NCBI GenBank assembly: GCA_017552325.1
Contig: JAFZQE010000051.1
Location: 1 to 64,000, forward strand
Source: Oscillospiraceae bacterium
GTDB taxonomy: Bacteria > Bacillota > Clostridia > Oscillospirales > Oscillospiraceae
Reading direction: 5' to 3'
DNA: 64,000 nucleotides
Numbering within the stretch: position 1 is the first letter of the stretch; each line of letters begins with the position of its first letter. The position numbers and the translations under genes were made by a program. Below, in pieces: positions 17,151 through 24,866 of the stretch. The notes below the pieces were generated by a model. The model was not told the origin of the DNA, searched no databases, and saw only the letters and a program-made list of their open reading frames with translations.

Positions 17151-17810
17151 ATGGCATTTCAGGGCTTTACGCCGGAGGCCGGGACCTTTCTGTGGGAGCT
17201 GAGCTTTCACAACGAGCGCCCCTGGTTCCTGGCGCACCGGGAAGAATTCGAGGCCGTGCTGAACCGGCCCTTCCGCGCGCTCTGCGCCGAGACGCTGCGC
17301 CGCATGGACGGGCTGTATCCGGAGCGCGCCTTCGAGGCCCACGTCTCGCGCATCTACCGCGACGCGCGGCGGCTCTTCGGCCGCGGGCCGTACAAGGACA
17401 ACCTGTGGTTCACGATCTTCGAGTCGAGCCAGCACAACGAGGGCCCGGCCTTCTGGTTCGAGTTCGGCCGCAGCTCCTGGAGCGCCGGGGTCGGCTTCTG
17501 GGACGCGAGCCCGTCCATGATGGAGGCCTTCCGCCGGCAGATCGACGCCAATCCCGCGCGCTTCGAGCGCCTGCTGGACGAGCTCGGCCCCGACTGGAAG
17601 CTCTGGGGCCAGCCATACAAGCGCCCGAAGGGCGAGCGCGGCGAGCGGATCGACCCCTGGTACAACCGCAAAAGCATCAGCGCCGGGCTGGAGCGCGACC
17701 TGGGCCCGGAGGTCTGGGACAAGGCGCTGCCGGAGCGGCTGACCGAGCTGTTCACGCGCCTGCTGCCGCTGTTCGACTTTTTCTGCGAGGCCTGGCGCGC
17801 GGGGATGTAG
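17151..17810 (+). CDS. DUF2461 family protein
   Basis: 219 residues. Matches the DUF2461 (TIGR02453) pattern: FLWELSFHNERPWFLAHREEF at the start, ISRIYRDAR-like VSRIYRDARRLFGRGPYKDNLW in the middle and YKRPKGER/WYNRKSI towards the end. No biochemical function is established. It is the last gene of the yggS-to-DUF2461 run. Its stop TAG abuts a four-unit TTTTTAG tract, then a terminator. Confidence 0.88.
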   Translation: MAFQGFTPEAGTFLWELSFHNERPWFLAHREEFEAVLNRPFRALCAETLRRMDGLYPERAFEAHVSRIYRDARRLFGRGPYKDNLWFTIFESSQHNEGPAFWFEFGRSSWSAGVGFWDASPSMMEAFRRQIDANPARFERLLDELGPDWKLWGQPYKRPKGERGERIDPWYNRKSISAGLERDLGPEVWDKALPERLTELFTRLLPLFDFFCEAWRAGM

Positions 17811-17838
17811 TTTTTAGATGTTAGTTTTTAGTTTTTAG
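17811..17838 (+). repeat. Heptamer tract, TTTTTAG family (DUF2461 end)
   Basis: Four exact 7-bp units: TTTTTAG, ATGTTAG, TTTTTAG, TTTTTAG, beginning on the base after the TAG stop and ending two bases before the terminator stem. Confidence 0.88.
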
Positions 17839-17840
17839 TG

Positions 17841-17871
17841 ATCCGGGAGGGCAAAGCCCTCCCGGATTTTA
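17841..17871 (+). terminator. Rho-independent terminator after DUF2461 gene
   Basis: Perfect 12-bp stem ATCCGGGAGGGC, AAA loop, matching arm, then TTTTAT. Confidence 0.9.
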
Positions 17872-17874
17872 TGC

Positions 17875-17903
17875 TTGTAATCCCGGCGCAGCTGTGGTAT
17901 AAG
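17875..17903 (+). promoter_or_regulatory. Promoter for azlCD
   Basis: TTGTAA, 17-base spacer, TATAAG, about 45 bases before azlC. Confidence 0.7.
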
Positions 17904-17947
17904 CATAGCATATACGAAGCCGAATTCGTCGAAGGGAGGGATACGGC

Positions 17948-18673
17948 TTGAGAAACAACAACAGAAGAGCGGCCTTTCTGAACGGCATGCAGGACGGCAT
18001 TCCGATCGCCCTGGGCTATTTTGCCGTGTCCTTTTCGCTCGGCATCGCCGCGCGCAGCGTCGGGCTCAGTCCGATGCAGGGCTTCCTGGCCAGCGCGCTC
18101 TGCAACGCCTCCGCCGGCGAGTACGCGCTCTTCACGCTGATCGGCGCGAAGGCGGCCCTCTGGGAGATCGTCCTCGTCACGCTGATCGCCAACGCGCGCT
18201 ACTTTCTGATGAGCTGCGCGCTGAGCCAGCGCTTTTCGCCCGAAACGCCCTTTTTCCACCGCCTTTTGATCGGCAACTACATCACGGACGAGTTTTTCGG
18301 CATCTCCGTCGCCCGCGAGGGCTGGCTGAAGCCCGCCTATTACTACGGCGCCGTGGCCGTGGCCGCGCCATGCTGGGCCGTCGGCACCGCCCTCGGCATC
18401 CGCCTCGGCCTGCTGCTCAGCCCGCGAATCGTCAGCGCGCTGAGCGTCGCCCTCTACGGGATGTTCCTCGCCGTCATCATCCCGCCCGCGAAGCGCGACC
18501 GCGCGGTCGCCTGCTGCGTGGCGGCGGGCTTCCTCTGCAGCTGGGCCTTCGGCGCGATCCCGGCCCTTAAGACGATCTCCGCCGGCACGCGCACCATCCT
18601 GCTGACGGTCGGTCTCTCCGCCGCGGCGGCCCTGCTGTTCCCGATCCGGGAGGAGGCGAGCCATGCCGAGTAA
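17948..18673 (+). CDS. azlC: AzlC-family branched-chain amino acid exporter, large subunit
   Basis: 241 residues, about six membrane segments. AzlC/YgaZ proteins pair with a small AzlD/YgaH partner to export branched-chain amino acids or analogues. Family blocks: GIPIALGYFAVSFSLGIAAR near the N-terminus and FLMSCALSQR. The start is a TTG at 17948, chosen because GGGAGGG lies 7 bases upstream. azlD overlaps its end by 11 bases. The substrate is inferred from family only. Confidence 0.92.
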   Translation: MRNNNRRAAFLNGMQDGIPIALGYFAVSFSLGIAARSVGLSPMQGFLASALCNASAGEYALFTLIGAKAALWEIVLVTLIANARYFLMSCALSQRFSPETPFFHRLLIGNYITDEFFGISVAREGWLKPAYYYGAVAVAAPCWAVGTALGIRLGLLLSPRIVSALSVALYGMFLAVIIPPAKRDRAVACCVAAGFLCSWAFGAIPALKTISAGTRTILLTVGLSAAAALLFPIREEASHAE

Positions 18674-18965
18674 CATCGTCTGTATTCTTGTCGCCTTTGC
18701 GACGGTCTACGCGGTGCGCGTGCTGCCGCTGACCCTGATCCGCAGGCCGATCCAAAGCCGCTTCATCCGCTCCTTCCTGCGCTATGTGCCCTATGTGACC
18801 CTGGCCGTGATGACCTTCCCGGCCATCGTCGAGGCCACGGCGGTCCCCGCGGCAGGCGTCGCGGCGCTGATCATCGGCATCGCCGTCGCGCTGTGGAAGG
18901 GCAATCTCCTGCTCGTGTCCGCCGTCTGCTGCGCGGTGGTCTTCCTGGTCGAAATGATATTCTGA
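18663..18965 (+). CDS. azlD: AzlD-family small exporter subunit
   Basis: 100 residues with three to four hydrophobic segments, typical for AzlD/YgaH. The N-terminal pattern TVYAVRVLPLTLIRRPI with FLRYVPYVTLAVMTFPAI fits the family. Its start lies inside azlC, implying coupled translation and a two-subunit transporter. Confidence 0.9.
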   Translation: MPSNIVCILVAFATVYAVRVLPLTLIRRPIQSRFIRSFLRYVPYVTLAVMTFPAIVEATAVPAAGVAALIIGIAVALWKGNLLLVSAVCCAVVFLVEMIF

Positions 18966-18977
18966 CCGATGCGGGCG

Positions 18978-19012
18978 AAAAACGGCCCCGCTTATAATCA
19001 TGGGCCGTTTCT
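18978..19012 (+). terminator. Terminator after azlD
   Basis: AAACGGCCC (18980-18988) pairs with GGGCCGTTT (19002-19010), followed by CTTCT. Short T run. Confidence 0.65.
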
Positions 19013-19013
19013 T

Positions 19014-19041
19014 CTAAAAACTGAAAACTGAAAACTAAAAC
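19014..19041 (-). repeat. Heptamer tract, TTTTTAG family (between convergent genes)
   Basis: Plus-strand CTAAAAA, CTGAAAA, CTGAAAA, CTAAAAC. Reading from the minus strand it follows the 19037-19078 hairpin and supplies its T-rich tail. Confidence 0.8.
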
Positions 19042-19078
19042 CGAGGAGCTGTGACTTGCGTCACAACTCCTCGGTTTC
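19037..19078 (-). terminator. Terminator of the 70-aa gene
   Basis: AAACCGAGGAG-TGTGAC pairs with GTCACA-CTCCTCGGTTT with one mismatch and a TTGC loop. On the minus strand it is followed by TTTTAGTTTTCAGTTTT, where the heptamers act as the U tract. Confidence 0.8.
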
Positions 19079-19080
19079 TC

Positions 19081-19293
19081 TTAAAGAAGCTTATTGATCT
19101 CTTCCTCGATCTTCTTCGCCTTGTCGGCGGGGACGATGTTCTTGCTGACGACCAGGTCGAAGATCTCGCCGCAGCTCTTCCTGTTGAACAGCTTGATGGG
19201 GTACTTCAGCAGGTTGGGCGCGTACTGCTTGACGACGGCCGCGGTCTTCGGGTTGTCAAAGCACTCTTTGACGGTCAGATTTCTGAATGTCAT
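19081..19293 (-). CDS. Small conserved-looking helical protein, unknown function
   Basis: 70 residues beginning MTFRNLTVKECFDNPKT. The ATG at 19293 has a strong AAAGGAGG site 7 bases upstream; the longer in-frame start is not supported. The pattern (NP.T..V...Y.P.L...P..., then hydrophobic helix and a Lys/Glu-rich helix) reminds me of a short domain seen at the end of some clostridial hydrolases, but this is from memory and weak. It is the last gene of the lipoprotein-asparaginase-flavoprotein run and has its own terminator. Confidence 0.65.
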   Translation of the reverse strand: MTFRNLTVKECFDNPKTAAVVKQYAPNLLKYPIKLFNRKSCGEIFDLVVSKNIVPADKAKKIEEEINKLL

Positions 19294-19317
19294 GCGGGTT
19301 CCTCCTTTATAAAATTC

Positions 19318-19345
19318 GTTTTTCACGTTTCATTCTTCACTTTTC
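19318..19345 (-). repeat. Heptamer tract, GAAAAAT family (flavoprotein end)
   Basis: Plus-strand units GTTTTTC, ACGTTTC, ATTCTTC, ACTTTTC; minus strand GAAAAGT/GAAGAAT/GAAACGT/GAAAAAC. The flavoprotein stop TGA (19332-19330) lies within it. Confidence 0.8.
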
Positions 19346-20925
19346 ATCTCCGCCAGCACCGCTTCGGCGCAGCGCAGCCCGTCCACGGCGGCGGAGGTGA
19401 TGCCGCCGGCGTAGCCCGCACCCTCGCCGCAGGGGTAGAGCCCGCGGATCGCCGCCTCACAGCCCGCGCCGCGCAGGATGCGTACCGGGGAGGAGGAGCG
19501 GGTCTCCGGCGCGGTCAGCACCGCGTCCGGTGCGTCGAAGCCCCGGAGCTTTTTGCCGAGCGCCGGGATCGCCTGCTCGAGGACGCCGGTGATGCGCGCC
19601 GGGAGCAGGCTGTGCAGATCGCACCAGACCACGCCGGGGCGATAGCTCGGCCGCACGGAGCCGGGCCCCTCGCTGGGCCGCCCGGCCAGAAAATCGCCGG
19701 CCAGCTGCGCGGGCGCGCGGTAGTCCCCGCCTCCTGCGGCATAGGCGGCCTGTTCGATCCGCCGCTGCCAGCGCAGGCCGGAAAAGACGTCGTCCTCCGG
19801 AAAATCCGCGGGCTTCAGCGTCACAAGAAGAGCGGAATTGGCATTTTCGCCGTCGCGCGCGGAATAGCTCATCCCGTTCGTGACGACGCCGCCGGGCTCC
19901 GAGGCCGCGGCAAAGACCTCGCCGCCGGGGCACATGCAGAAGGTGTATGCGCTCGTCCCGTCCGGCAAGTGTACGTTCAGGGCATAGTCCGCCGCGGGCA
20001 GATTTCCCCGCAGCCGCCCGTACTGGGCGAGGTCGACGCTCTCCTGCCGGTGCTCGATGCGCACGCCCATCGAAAAGGCCTTCGGCTCCATCGCCACGCC
20101 CTGTTCGTGCAGGGCGAGGAAGGTGTCGCGCGCCGAGTGGCCGATCGCGAGGATCAGCCTTTCGCAGGGCAACTCGTACGGGCCCTCCGGGCCGCGCACG
20201 ACAGCGCCCGCCACGGCGCCGCCGCGCAGGATCAGCCGCTCCAGGCGGCTGCCGAAGCGGATCTCGCCGCCGTGGGTGAGGATCGTCCGGCGGAAATTCT
20301 GAACGACGTCGACCAGCACGTCGGTGCCGAGGTGGGGTTTCGCGTCGTACACGACGCTCTCCGGCGCGCCGTGCAGGAAAAACTGCCGCAGCACGAAGGA
20401 GATGCGCCGGTCGTGGGTGCCGGTGTTCAGCTTGCCGTCGGAGAAGGTGCCCGCGCCGCCCTCGCCGAACTGCACGTTGTTTTCCGGGTCGAGCGGCCCG
20501 CCGTTCCGGAAGGCCTCGACCGCCGCGCGGCGCTTCAGCGCATCCTGCCCACGCTCGAGCACGATGGGCTTCGCCCCGGCCAGCGCCAGCAGCAGCGCCG
20601 CGAAGATCCCCGCCGGGCCGAAGCCGACGACGACCGGGCGCGTTTCCGGCGGCTCGACGGAGGGAATGTCGTAGACCGGCTCCTCATAGGGCAGCGCGTC
20701 CCGGTCCTTCAGCCGCGCGAGCAGCTTTTTTTCATCGCCGCGCAGCGAGACGGCGACGGAGCAAATGTAGAAAATATCGGGCTTTTTCCTCGCGTCGAGC
20801 GAGCGCTTGACGAGCTTCCAGTCCCGGATCTCCGAAACGGGGACGCGCAGCTTCTTCGCCGCGAGCGCCGGGAGGAGCTCCGCCGGCGCGTCGGGCGGCA
20901 GCTTCAGGCCGCGTACCAGGATCAT
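19330..20925 (-). CDS. FAD-dependent dehydrogenase, COG2509 type
   Basis: 531 residues. After an N-terminal ~90-residue domain, the FAD dinucleotide-binding motif reads VVVGFGPAGIFAALLLALAG; GEGGAGTFSDGKLNTG and the C-terminal GLYPCGEGAGYAGGITSAAVDG are strong COG2509 signatures. The substrate is unknown. The start ATG at 20925 overlaps the upstream flavoprotein stop (ATGA). The C-terminal MKSEE and the TGA stop are encoded by a GAAAAAT-family heptamer tract. Confidence 0.9.
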   Translation of the reverse strand: MILVRGLKLPPDAPAELLPALAAKKLRVPVSEIRDWKLVKRSLDARKKPDIFYICSVAVSLRGDEKKLLARLKDRDALPYEEPVYDIPSVEPPETRPVVVGFGPAGIFAALLLALAGAKPIVLERGQDALKRRAAVEAFRNGGPLDPENNVQFGEGGAGTFSDGKLNTGTHDRRISFVLRQFFLHGAPESVVYDAKPHLGTDVLVDVVQNFRRTILTHGGEIRFGSRLERLILRGGAVAGAVVRGPEGPYELPCERLILAIGHSARDTFLALHEQGVAMEPKAFSMGVRIEHRQESVDLAQYGRLRGNLPAADYALNVHLPDGTSAYTFCMCPGGEVFAAASEPGGVVTNGMSYSARDGENANSALLVTLKPADFPEDDVFSGLRWQRRIEQAAYAAGGGDYRAPAQLAGDFLAGRPSEGPGSVRPSYRPGVVWCDLHSLLPARITGVLEQAIPALGKKLRGFDAPDAVLTAPETRSSSPVRILRGAGCEAAIRGLYPCGEGAGYAGGITSAAVDGLRCAEAVLAEMKSEE

Positions 20926-22133
20926 GGCAGCAGCCTCCCGGCGAGGCGGCCGCTGGCCCAGGCCCACTGCAGGTTGAAGCCGCCGCAGTCGCCGTCGACG
21001 TCCAGCAGCTCGCCGCAGACATAGAGCCCGGGGACGAGGCGGCTCTGCATCGTTTCGGGGTCGAAATCCGCCGTGCGCAGGCCGCCGGCCGTGACCTGGG
21101 CATTGTCGAAGCCCTCGGTGCCGCGCAGCGGCAGGCGGAAGTTTTTGCAGGTCTCCGCCGCGTGGGCAAGCTCGCGGTCGGTCAGCGCGCCGACGCTCTT
21201 TTTCGTGTCGACCCCGGCGTAGCGCAGCAGCATTTTCCCGAGCCGGTTGTGCACCAGGCCCGTCAGCAGCTCCGAAGCCTCGAGATCCGGCAGGCTCTCG
21301 CGCCGCGCGGTCAGCAGGGCGCGCAATTGCGTGTCGGTATAGTCAGACAGAAAGTCGAGCATGAGAAAAAGGCCCTCGCCGCCGGTCGAGACCGTGCGGC
21401 TGAGTTCGAAGGAGGCCGGGCCGGAGACCCCGCGCTCGGTGAACTGCACTTCGCCGCGCATCTGTGCGAGGATTTCCCTGCCGCGCAGCAGGCGCAGACA
21501 GGCGTCCGCCCGCACGCCCTTGAGCGCGCGCGGATAGTCCGGCTCGGTGACGAGCTGCACCAGCGAGGGGAAGAGCTTCGTGCGCCGGTGGCCGAGCGGC
21601 GCGAGCAGCTCGTAGCCGTCGGTCACGCCGCCGAGCTTTTTCCCGGCCGCGCCGCCGCAGGCGACGATCAGCGCGTCGGCACGGAGCGTCTCCCCGTCGC
21701 AGCGCACGGCAAAGCCGCTTCCGTCGCGGCGGATCTCCCGTGCGGGGGAGGCGCAGCGCAGCTCGACGCCGCGCTGCGTCAGCTGAAAGCGCAGCACATC
21801 CAGCACGCTCGAGGCGGAGTCGGACAGGGGATAGACCCGCCCGCTCTCCTCGGTCACAGTCAGCAGACCGAAGCTGCGGAACAGCGCCAGCGTCTCCGTC
21901 GGCGGCAGCTGCCGCAGGGCGGGGCGCACGAAATCCGGCTGCTCGCCGTGATAATGCGTGATATCCGCGCCGAGGTTCGTCAGATTGCAGCGGCCGTTGC
22001 CGGTCGCGAGCAGCTTGCGCCCGACGCGCTGCTGCCGCTCGAGCAGCACGACGCGGTTGTTTTTATCCTCCGCGGCGGTCAGGGCGGCCATCATTCCTGC
22101 CGCGCCCCCGCCGATCACCAGTACCTCGCGCAT
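20922..22133 (-). CDS. HI0933/BaiN-family flavoprotein (NAD(P)/FAD-dependent oxidoreductase)
   Basis: 403 residues. Starts directly with the Rossmann motif VLVIGGGAAGMMAALTAA; then GRKLLATGNGRCNLTN, the family hallmark, and the C-terminal GLYVCGELLDVDGDCGGFNLQWAWASG. Members include BaiN, reported to reduce bile-acid intermediates, but most are uncharacterised, so no substrate is assigned. Coupled to the COG2509 gene by ATGA overlap; asparaginase lies 3 bases upstream. Confidence 0.92.
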   Translation of the reverse strand: MREVLVIGGGAAGMMAALTAAEDKNNRVVLLERQQRVGRKLLATGNGRCNLTNLGADITHYHGEQPDFVRPALRQLPPTETLALFRSFGLLTVTEESGRVYPLSDSASSVLDVLRFQLTQRGVELRCASPAREIRRDGSGFAVRCDGETLRADALIVACGGAAGKKLGGVTDGYELLAPLGHRRTKLFPSLVQLVTEPDYPRALKGVRADACLRLLRGREILAQMRGEVQFTERGVSGPASFELSRTVSTGGEGLFLMLDFLSDYTDTQLRALLTARRESLPDLEASELLTGLVHNRLGKMLLRYAGVDTKKSVGALTDRELAHAAETCKNFRLPLRGTEGFDNAQVTAGGLRTADFDPETMQSRLVPGLYVCGELLDVDGDCGGFNLQWAWASGRLAGRLLP

Positions 22134-22136
22134 GGC

Positions 22137-23135
22137 TCAGCCCCGGTAGAGGATGTCGTGGGCCACCGGCGTGTAAAACAGCCGGGCGACCTCCTCGGCG
22201 TCCTTCGTCTGCCCCAGGATCCACATGATCTTGGCCAGCGCGGCCTCGCTGGTCATGTCGTAGGCCTCCAGCACGCGCCGGTTGCTCTTGAGCCGGTGCC
22301 CGACCTCGTAGACCGAGAGGTCGGAGCCCTCGTTCTGTACCTGGGTGGTCATGACGAGGAAGCGCCCGGCGTCGGTGTGGCGGCGGACGGTCTCGAAGAG
22401 CCGGTCGTCGTCATAGCTCGGCAGGCCGCCGACGCCGAAGCACTCGACGACCAGCGCGTCCTTGCGCCGCAGCAGGAAGTCCAGCAGCTCCGGATCGGTG
22501 CCCGGGATCATCTTCACGAGGCCGACCTTCTCGTCCAGCGTTTCGAAAAAGAGCGGCTCGGGCAGAAAGTCCGGCTCGATATAGCTCATCATCCGGTGGT
22601 CGTGCAGCTGCGCGAGCTCCGGGTAATTGATGCTCGAGAAGGCCGCGAAGCTCTTCGAGCAGGTCTTGCGGGCGCGGGTGCCGAGGATGACGCGGCCGCT
22701 GAACACGATGCACACGCCGTGGATCCGCTCCGAGCAGGCGCAGGTGAAGGCGTCGATCAGGTTCAGCTTCGAGTCGGTGGAATCATAATTGATCGGCTTC
22801 TGCGCGCCGGTCAGCACGATCGGCTTTTTCGCGCCCTGCGCCAGATAGCTCAGCGCGGCGGCGGTGTAGGCCATCGTGTCGGTGCCGTGGCTGATGACGA
22901 AGCCGTCGTAGGCGTCGTAGTTCTCGCGCAGCACGCGGGCGACGCGCATCCAGTGCGCGGGCGTGATGTTGGTGCTGTCGATGCTGAAGAGGGACAGACA
23001 GTCGACCTCGCACAGGGCCGAGACTGCCGGAACATAGCGCAGCAGCTGCTGCGGGCCGAGCTCCGGGGTCAGCCCGTCGGGGCTCATCTCGGAGGCGATG
23101 GTGCCGCCGGTGCCGAGCATCAGGATCTTTTTCAT
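22137..23135 (-). CDS. ansA: L-asparaginase (type I, cytoplasmic-like)
   Basis: 332 residues. Hydrolyses asparagine to aspartate and ammonia. First catalytic threonine T12 in LGTGGTIAS; second motif HGTDTMAYTA. No signal peptide, so cytoplasmic. The ATG at 23135 has AAAGGAGG 8 bases upstream; the longer in-frame start is unlikely. 17 bases downstream of a lipoprotein gene and 3 bases before the BaiN-like gene, so it is mid-operon. Confidence 0.93.
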   Translation of the reverse strand: MKKILMLGTGGTIASEMSPDGLTPELGPQQLLRYVPAVSALCEVDCLSLFSIDSTNITPAHWMRVARVLRENYDAYDGFVISHGTDTMAYTAAALSYLAQGAKKPIVLTGAQKPINYDSTDSKLNLIDAFTCACSERIHGVCIVFSGRVILGTRARKTCSKSFAAFSSINYPELAQLHDHRMMSYIEPDFLPEPLFFETLDEKVGLVKMIPGTDPELLDFLLRRKDALVVECFGVGGLPSYDDDRLFETVRRHTDAGRFLVMTTQVQNEGSDLSVYEVGHRLKSNRRVLEAYDMTSEAALAKIMWILGQTKDAEEVARLFYTPVAHDILYRG

Positions 23136-23152
23136 GGCCGCTTCCTCCTTTG

Positions 23153-23746
23153 TCAGCCCGCCGGGCGCAGGCGGACCTCGCCATGCTCCGGCAGGAAAAG
23201 CCACAGCGCGCCGTCCTCCGCGCGCAGCGGTGAGACGGAGCCGTCGGCCCAGGTGATCTGTGTTTTGTCGCCGTTCAGGCGGCCGCTGCGCGAGGTTGTC
23301 GGCGGCAGCAGCTCGTCGCAGAGCGCGGCGGCGAAATCGTAGGGATCGGCGCCGAGGGCCTCGGCCAGCGCCAGGCCGCTCAGGCTCTCGCCGGACTCCT
23401 GCTCCTGCAGCTCGCGCACGGCCTCCGCGATCGCCGGCTCCAGCAGGCCCCGGCAGGGGGCGTAGTCGCAGAGCAGGCGGCAGCGTCCGTCGGCCTCCAG
23501 CTCAAGGCGAAGCTCGGCCTCCAGCGGCCATGCCAGGCGCTCGCGCAGGTCGAAGCCCAGACCCTGCATCAGCTCGTCGCCGACCTCGAAGTTTCCGATC
23601 CATGCGCCGGAGTACGGGTCGCGCCCGGACTCGTCCGTCGGGGCGGCCGTCTCCGCGGGGATCTCGGTCATGCTGCAGGCGCAGAGCCCCGGCAGCAGAA
23701 ACAGCATCATCAGCGCGCAGAGGGCGCGCAGGAGCGGGGAACGCAT
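23153..23746 (-). CDS. Lipoprotein, unknown function
   Basis: 197 residues. N-terminal hydrophobic signal with a lipobox ending LCAC (Cys24 region), so membrane-anchored outside the cell. The remainder is acidic with no recognised domain; the pattern GAWIGNFEVGDELMQGL and a C-terminal strand-rich part (NGDKTQITWADGSVSPL, GALWLFLPEHGEVRL) suggest a lipocalin-like beta fold, an inference. The ATG at 23746 follows GGAGG by 8 bases. A promoter with a large dyad lies immediately upstream. Confidence 0.75.
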   Translation of the reverse strand: MRSPLLRALCALMMLFLLPGLCACSMTEIPAETAAPTDESGRDPYSGAWIGNFEVGDELMQGLGFDLRERLAWPLEAELRLELEADGRCRLLCDYAPCRGLLEPAIAEAVRELQEQESGESLSGLALAEALGADPYDFAAALCDELLPPTTSRSGRLNGDKTQITWADGSVSPLRAEDGALWLFLPEHGEVRLRPAG

Positions 23747-23751
23747 GAAAA

Positions 23752-23799
23752 TCGCCTCCATCCACGATCCATTATACCGTGGACGGAGGCGAAAATCAA
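23752..23799 (-). promoter_or_regulatory. Promoter inside a 15-bp inverted repeat (possible operator)
   Basis: Minus strand TTGATT, 17-base spacer, TATAAT (23776-23771). Arms TCGCCTCCATCCACG (23752-23766) and CGTGGACGGAGGCGA (23778-23792) form a dyad with one mismatch centred on the -10 box; the downstream arm includes the GGAGG ribosome site. Confidence 0.65.
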
Positions 23800-23825
23800 G
23801 AAAAGGAAAATGCGCGGCGCGGGGA

Positions 23826-24653
23826 TCAGCCCTCGATGTGCACGCGGCAGGTGGCCGTGAAGCCGTCGAGCTCGGCATAGATCTCCACATAGTTGACGCC
23901 GGCGGGCAGGCTGTCGAAGCACTCGAGGATCATCTGTCCGGGATAGGCGGTGCTGGGGGTGAAGCTGAGGACCTTTTCGGCCTGCTCATCCATCGACCAG
24001 ACCACGTCCTCGGCCTTGCCGCCCTTCAGGGGAGCGGCGGACAGGCGGGTCTCATAGCCCGGGGTGATGGTGATGTCCTGGACGGCGAAGTCGCCGCGCG
24101 CGCGGCGGATCTCGACCGTCTGATCCTCGGAGGGCTTGTAGACCGAGGTGATGCCGCCTTCGCCGGGCAGGACGTGGACGGTGATCTCGGCGGTGGCGCC
24201 GTAGAGCGTGGCGCGGATCTTGGCGCCGCCGGCCCCGTCGGGCAGGACGCTGGCGCACAGGAGGTTGGCGCGGTAGGGATCGTTCTCGTTGACGGTGAGC
24301 TGGAACGAGTTCTCACAGGTCTTGTCGATCTCCCAGATCACCTCGCCGGAGATCCCGCCGGGCGTGCACACGACGGACAGGGGCAGCGTCTCGCCGACTC
24401 TCGCGGTGCAGTCGTTTTCCTTGATCGGCTCGCCCATGTAATAGATCGCAAGGCTCTCCACGGTCGGGGTCACGGCGGGCGTCGGCTCCGGGGTCGGCTC
24501 TGCGGCCTCTTCGGTTTCTTCTGCGGGTTCCTGCTGATCATCCGCCGGCGCTGCCGGATCTTCTTTTTCGGATCCGCAGGCGGCCAGCGCCAGAAGCATC
24601 ATCAGGCAAAGCAGCAGGCAGAGCAGCCGACGAAGTCCGAATGACTGTTTCAT
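23826..24653 (-). CDS. Lipoprotein with Ig-like domains
   Basis: 275 residues. Signal peptide with lipobox LALAAC, then a Glu/Pro/Thr-rich linker (PTPEPTPAVTP) to about residue 65. Two segments of ~100 residues follow with the look of bacterial Ig-like repeats: VESLAIYYMGEPIKEND...VGETLPLSVVCTPGG...VIWEID, then ITITPGYETRLSAAPLKGGKAEDVVWSMDE. Surface role, ligand unknown. The ATG at 24653 has AAAGGAG upstream. Followed after 79 bases by a second lipoprotein with its own promoter. Confidence 0.78.
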   Translation of the reverse strand: MKQSFGLRRLLCLLLCLMMLLALAACGSEKEDPAAPADDQQEPAEETEEAAEPTPEPTPAVTPTVESLAIYYMGEPIKENDCTARVGETLPLSVVCTPGGISGEVIWEIDKTCENSFQLTVNENDPYRANLLCASVLPDGAGGAKIRATLYGATAEITVHVLPGEGGITSVYKPSEDQTVEIRRARGDFAVQDITITPGYETRLSAAPLKGGKAEDVVWSMDEQAEKVLSFTPSTAYPGQMILECFDSLPAGVNYVEIYAELDGFTATCRVHIEG

Positions 24654-24729
24654 AGCAAAAAACTCCTTTCTCTTTATATGCTGCGCGGCCTTTTGGCCGG
24701 AAAAACACCTTTTGGCTAAGTTCTTTGCT

Positions 24730-24758
24730 ATTTTACCGTAAAAATTCGTAAAACGCAA
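24730..24758 (-). promoter_or_regulatory. Promoter for the Ig-like lipoprotein
   Basis: Minus strand TTGCGT, 17-base spacer, TAAAAT. The leader contains a GGCC-AAAA-GGCC hairpin (around 24688-24700). Confidence 0.65.
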
Positions 24759-24822
24759 GCGAAATCGGTCGAAAGTGGCGGCACTTCACAAAATTTAAGG
24801 CTTTTTTTGCTCGGAGGTGGGG

Positions 24823-24860
24823 GATTTTCGCCCCTGTCGGCGCTCCGAAGGGCGAAAATC
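24823..24860. terminator. Inverted repeat downstream of the GH18 gene
   Basis: GATTTTCGCCC (24823-24833) pairs with GGGCGAAAATC (24850-24860), 16-base loop. No T run on the minus strand, so its efficiency as a terminator is doubtful. Confidence 0.45.
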
Positions 24861-24866
24861 GCCCCT

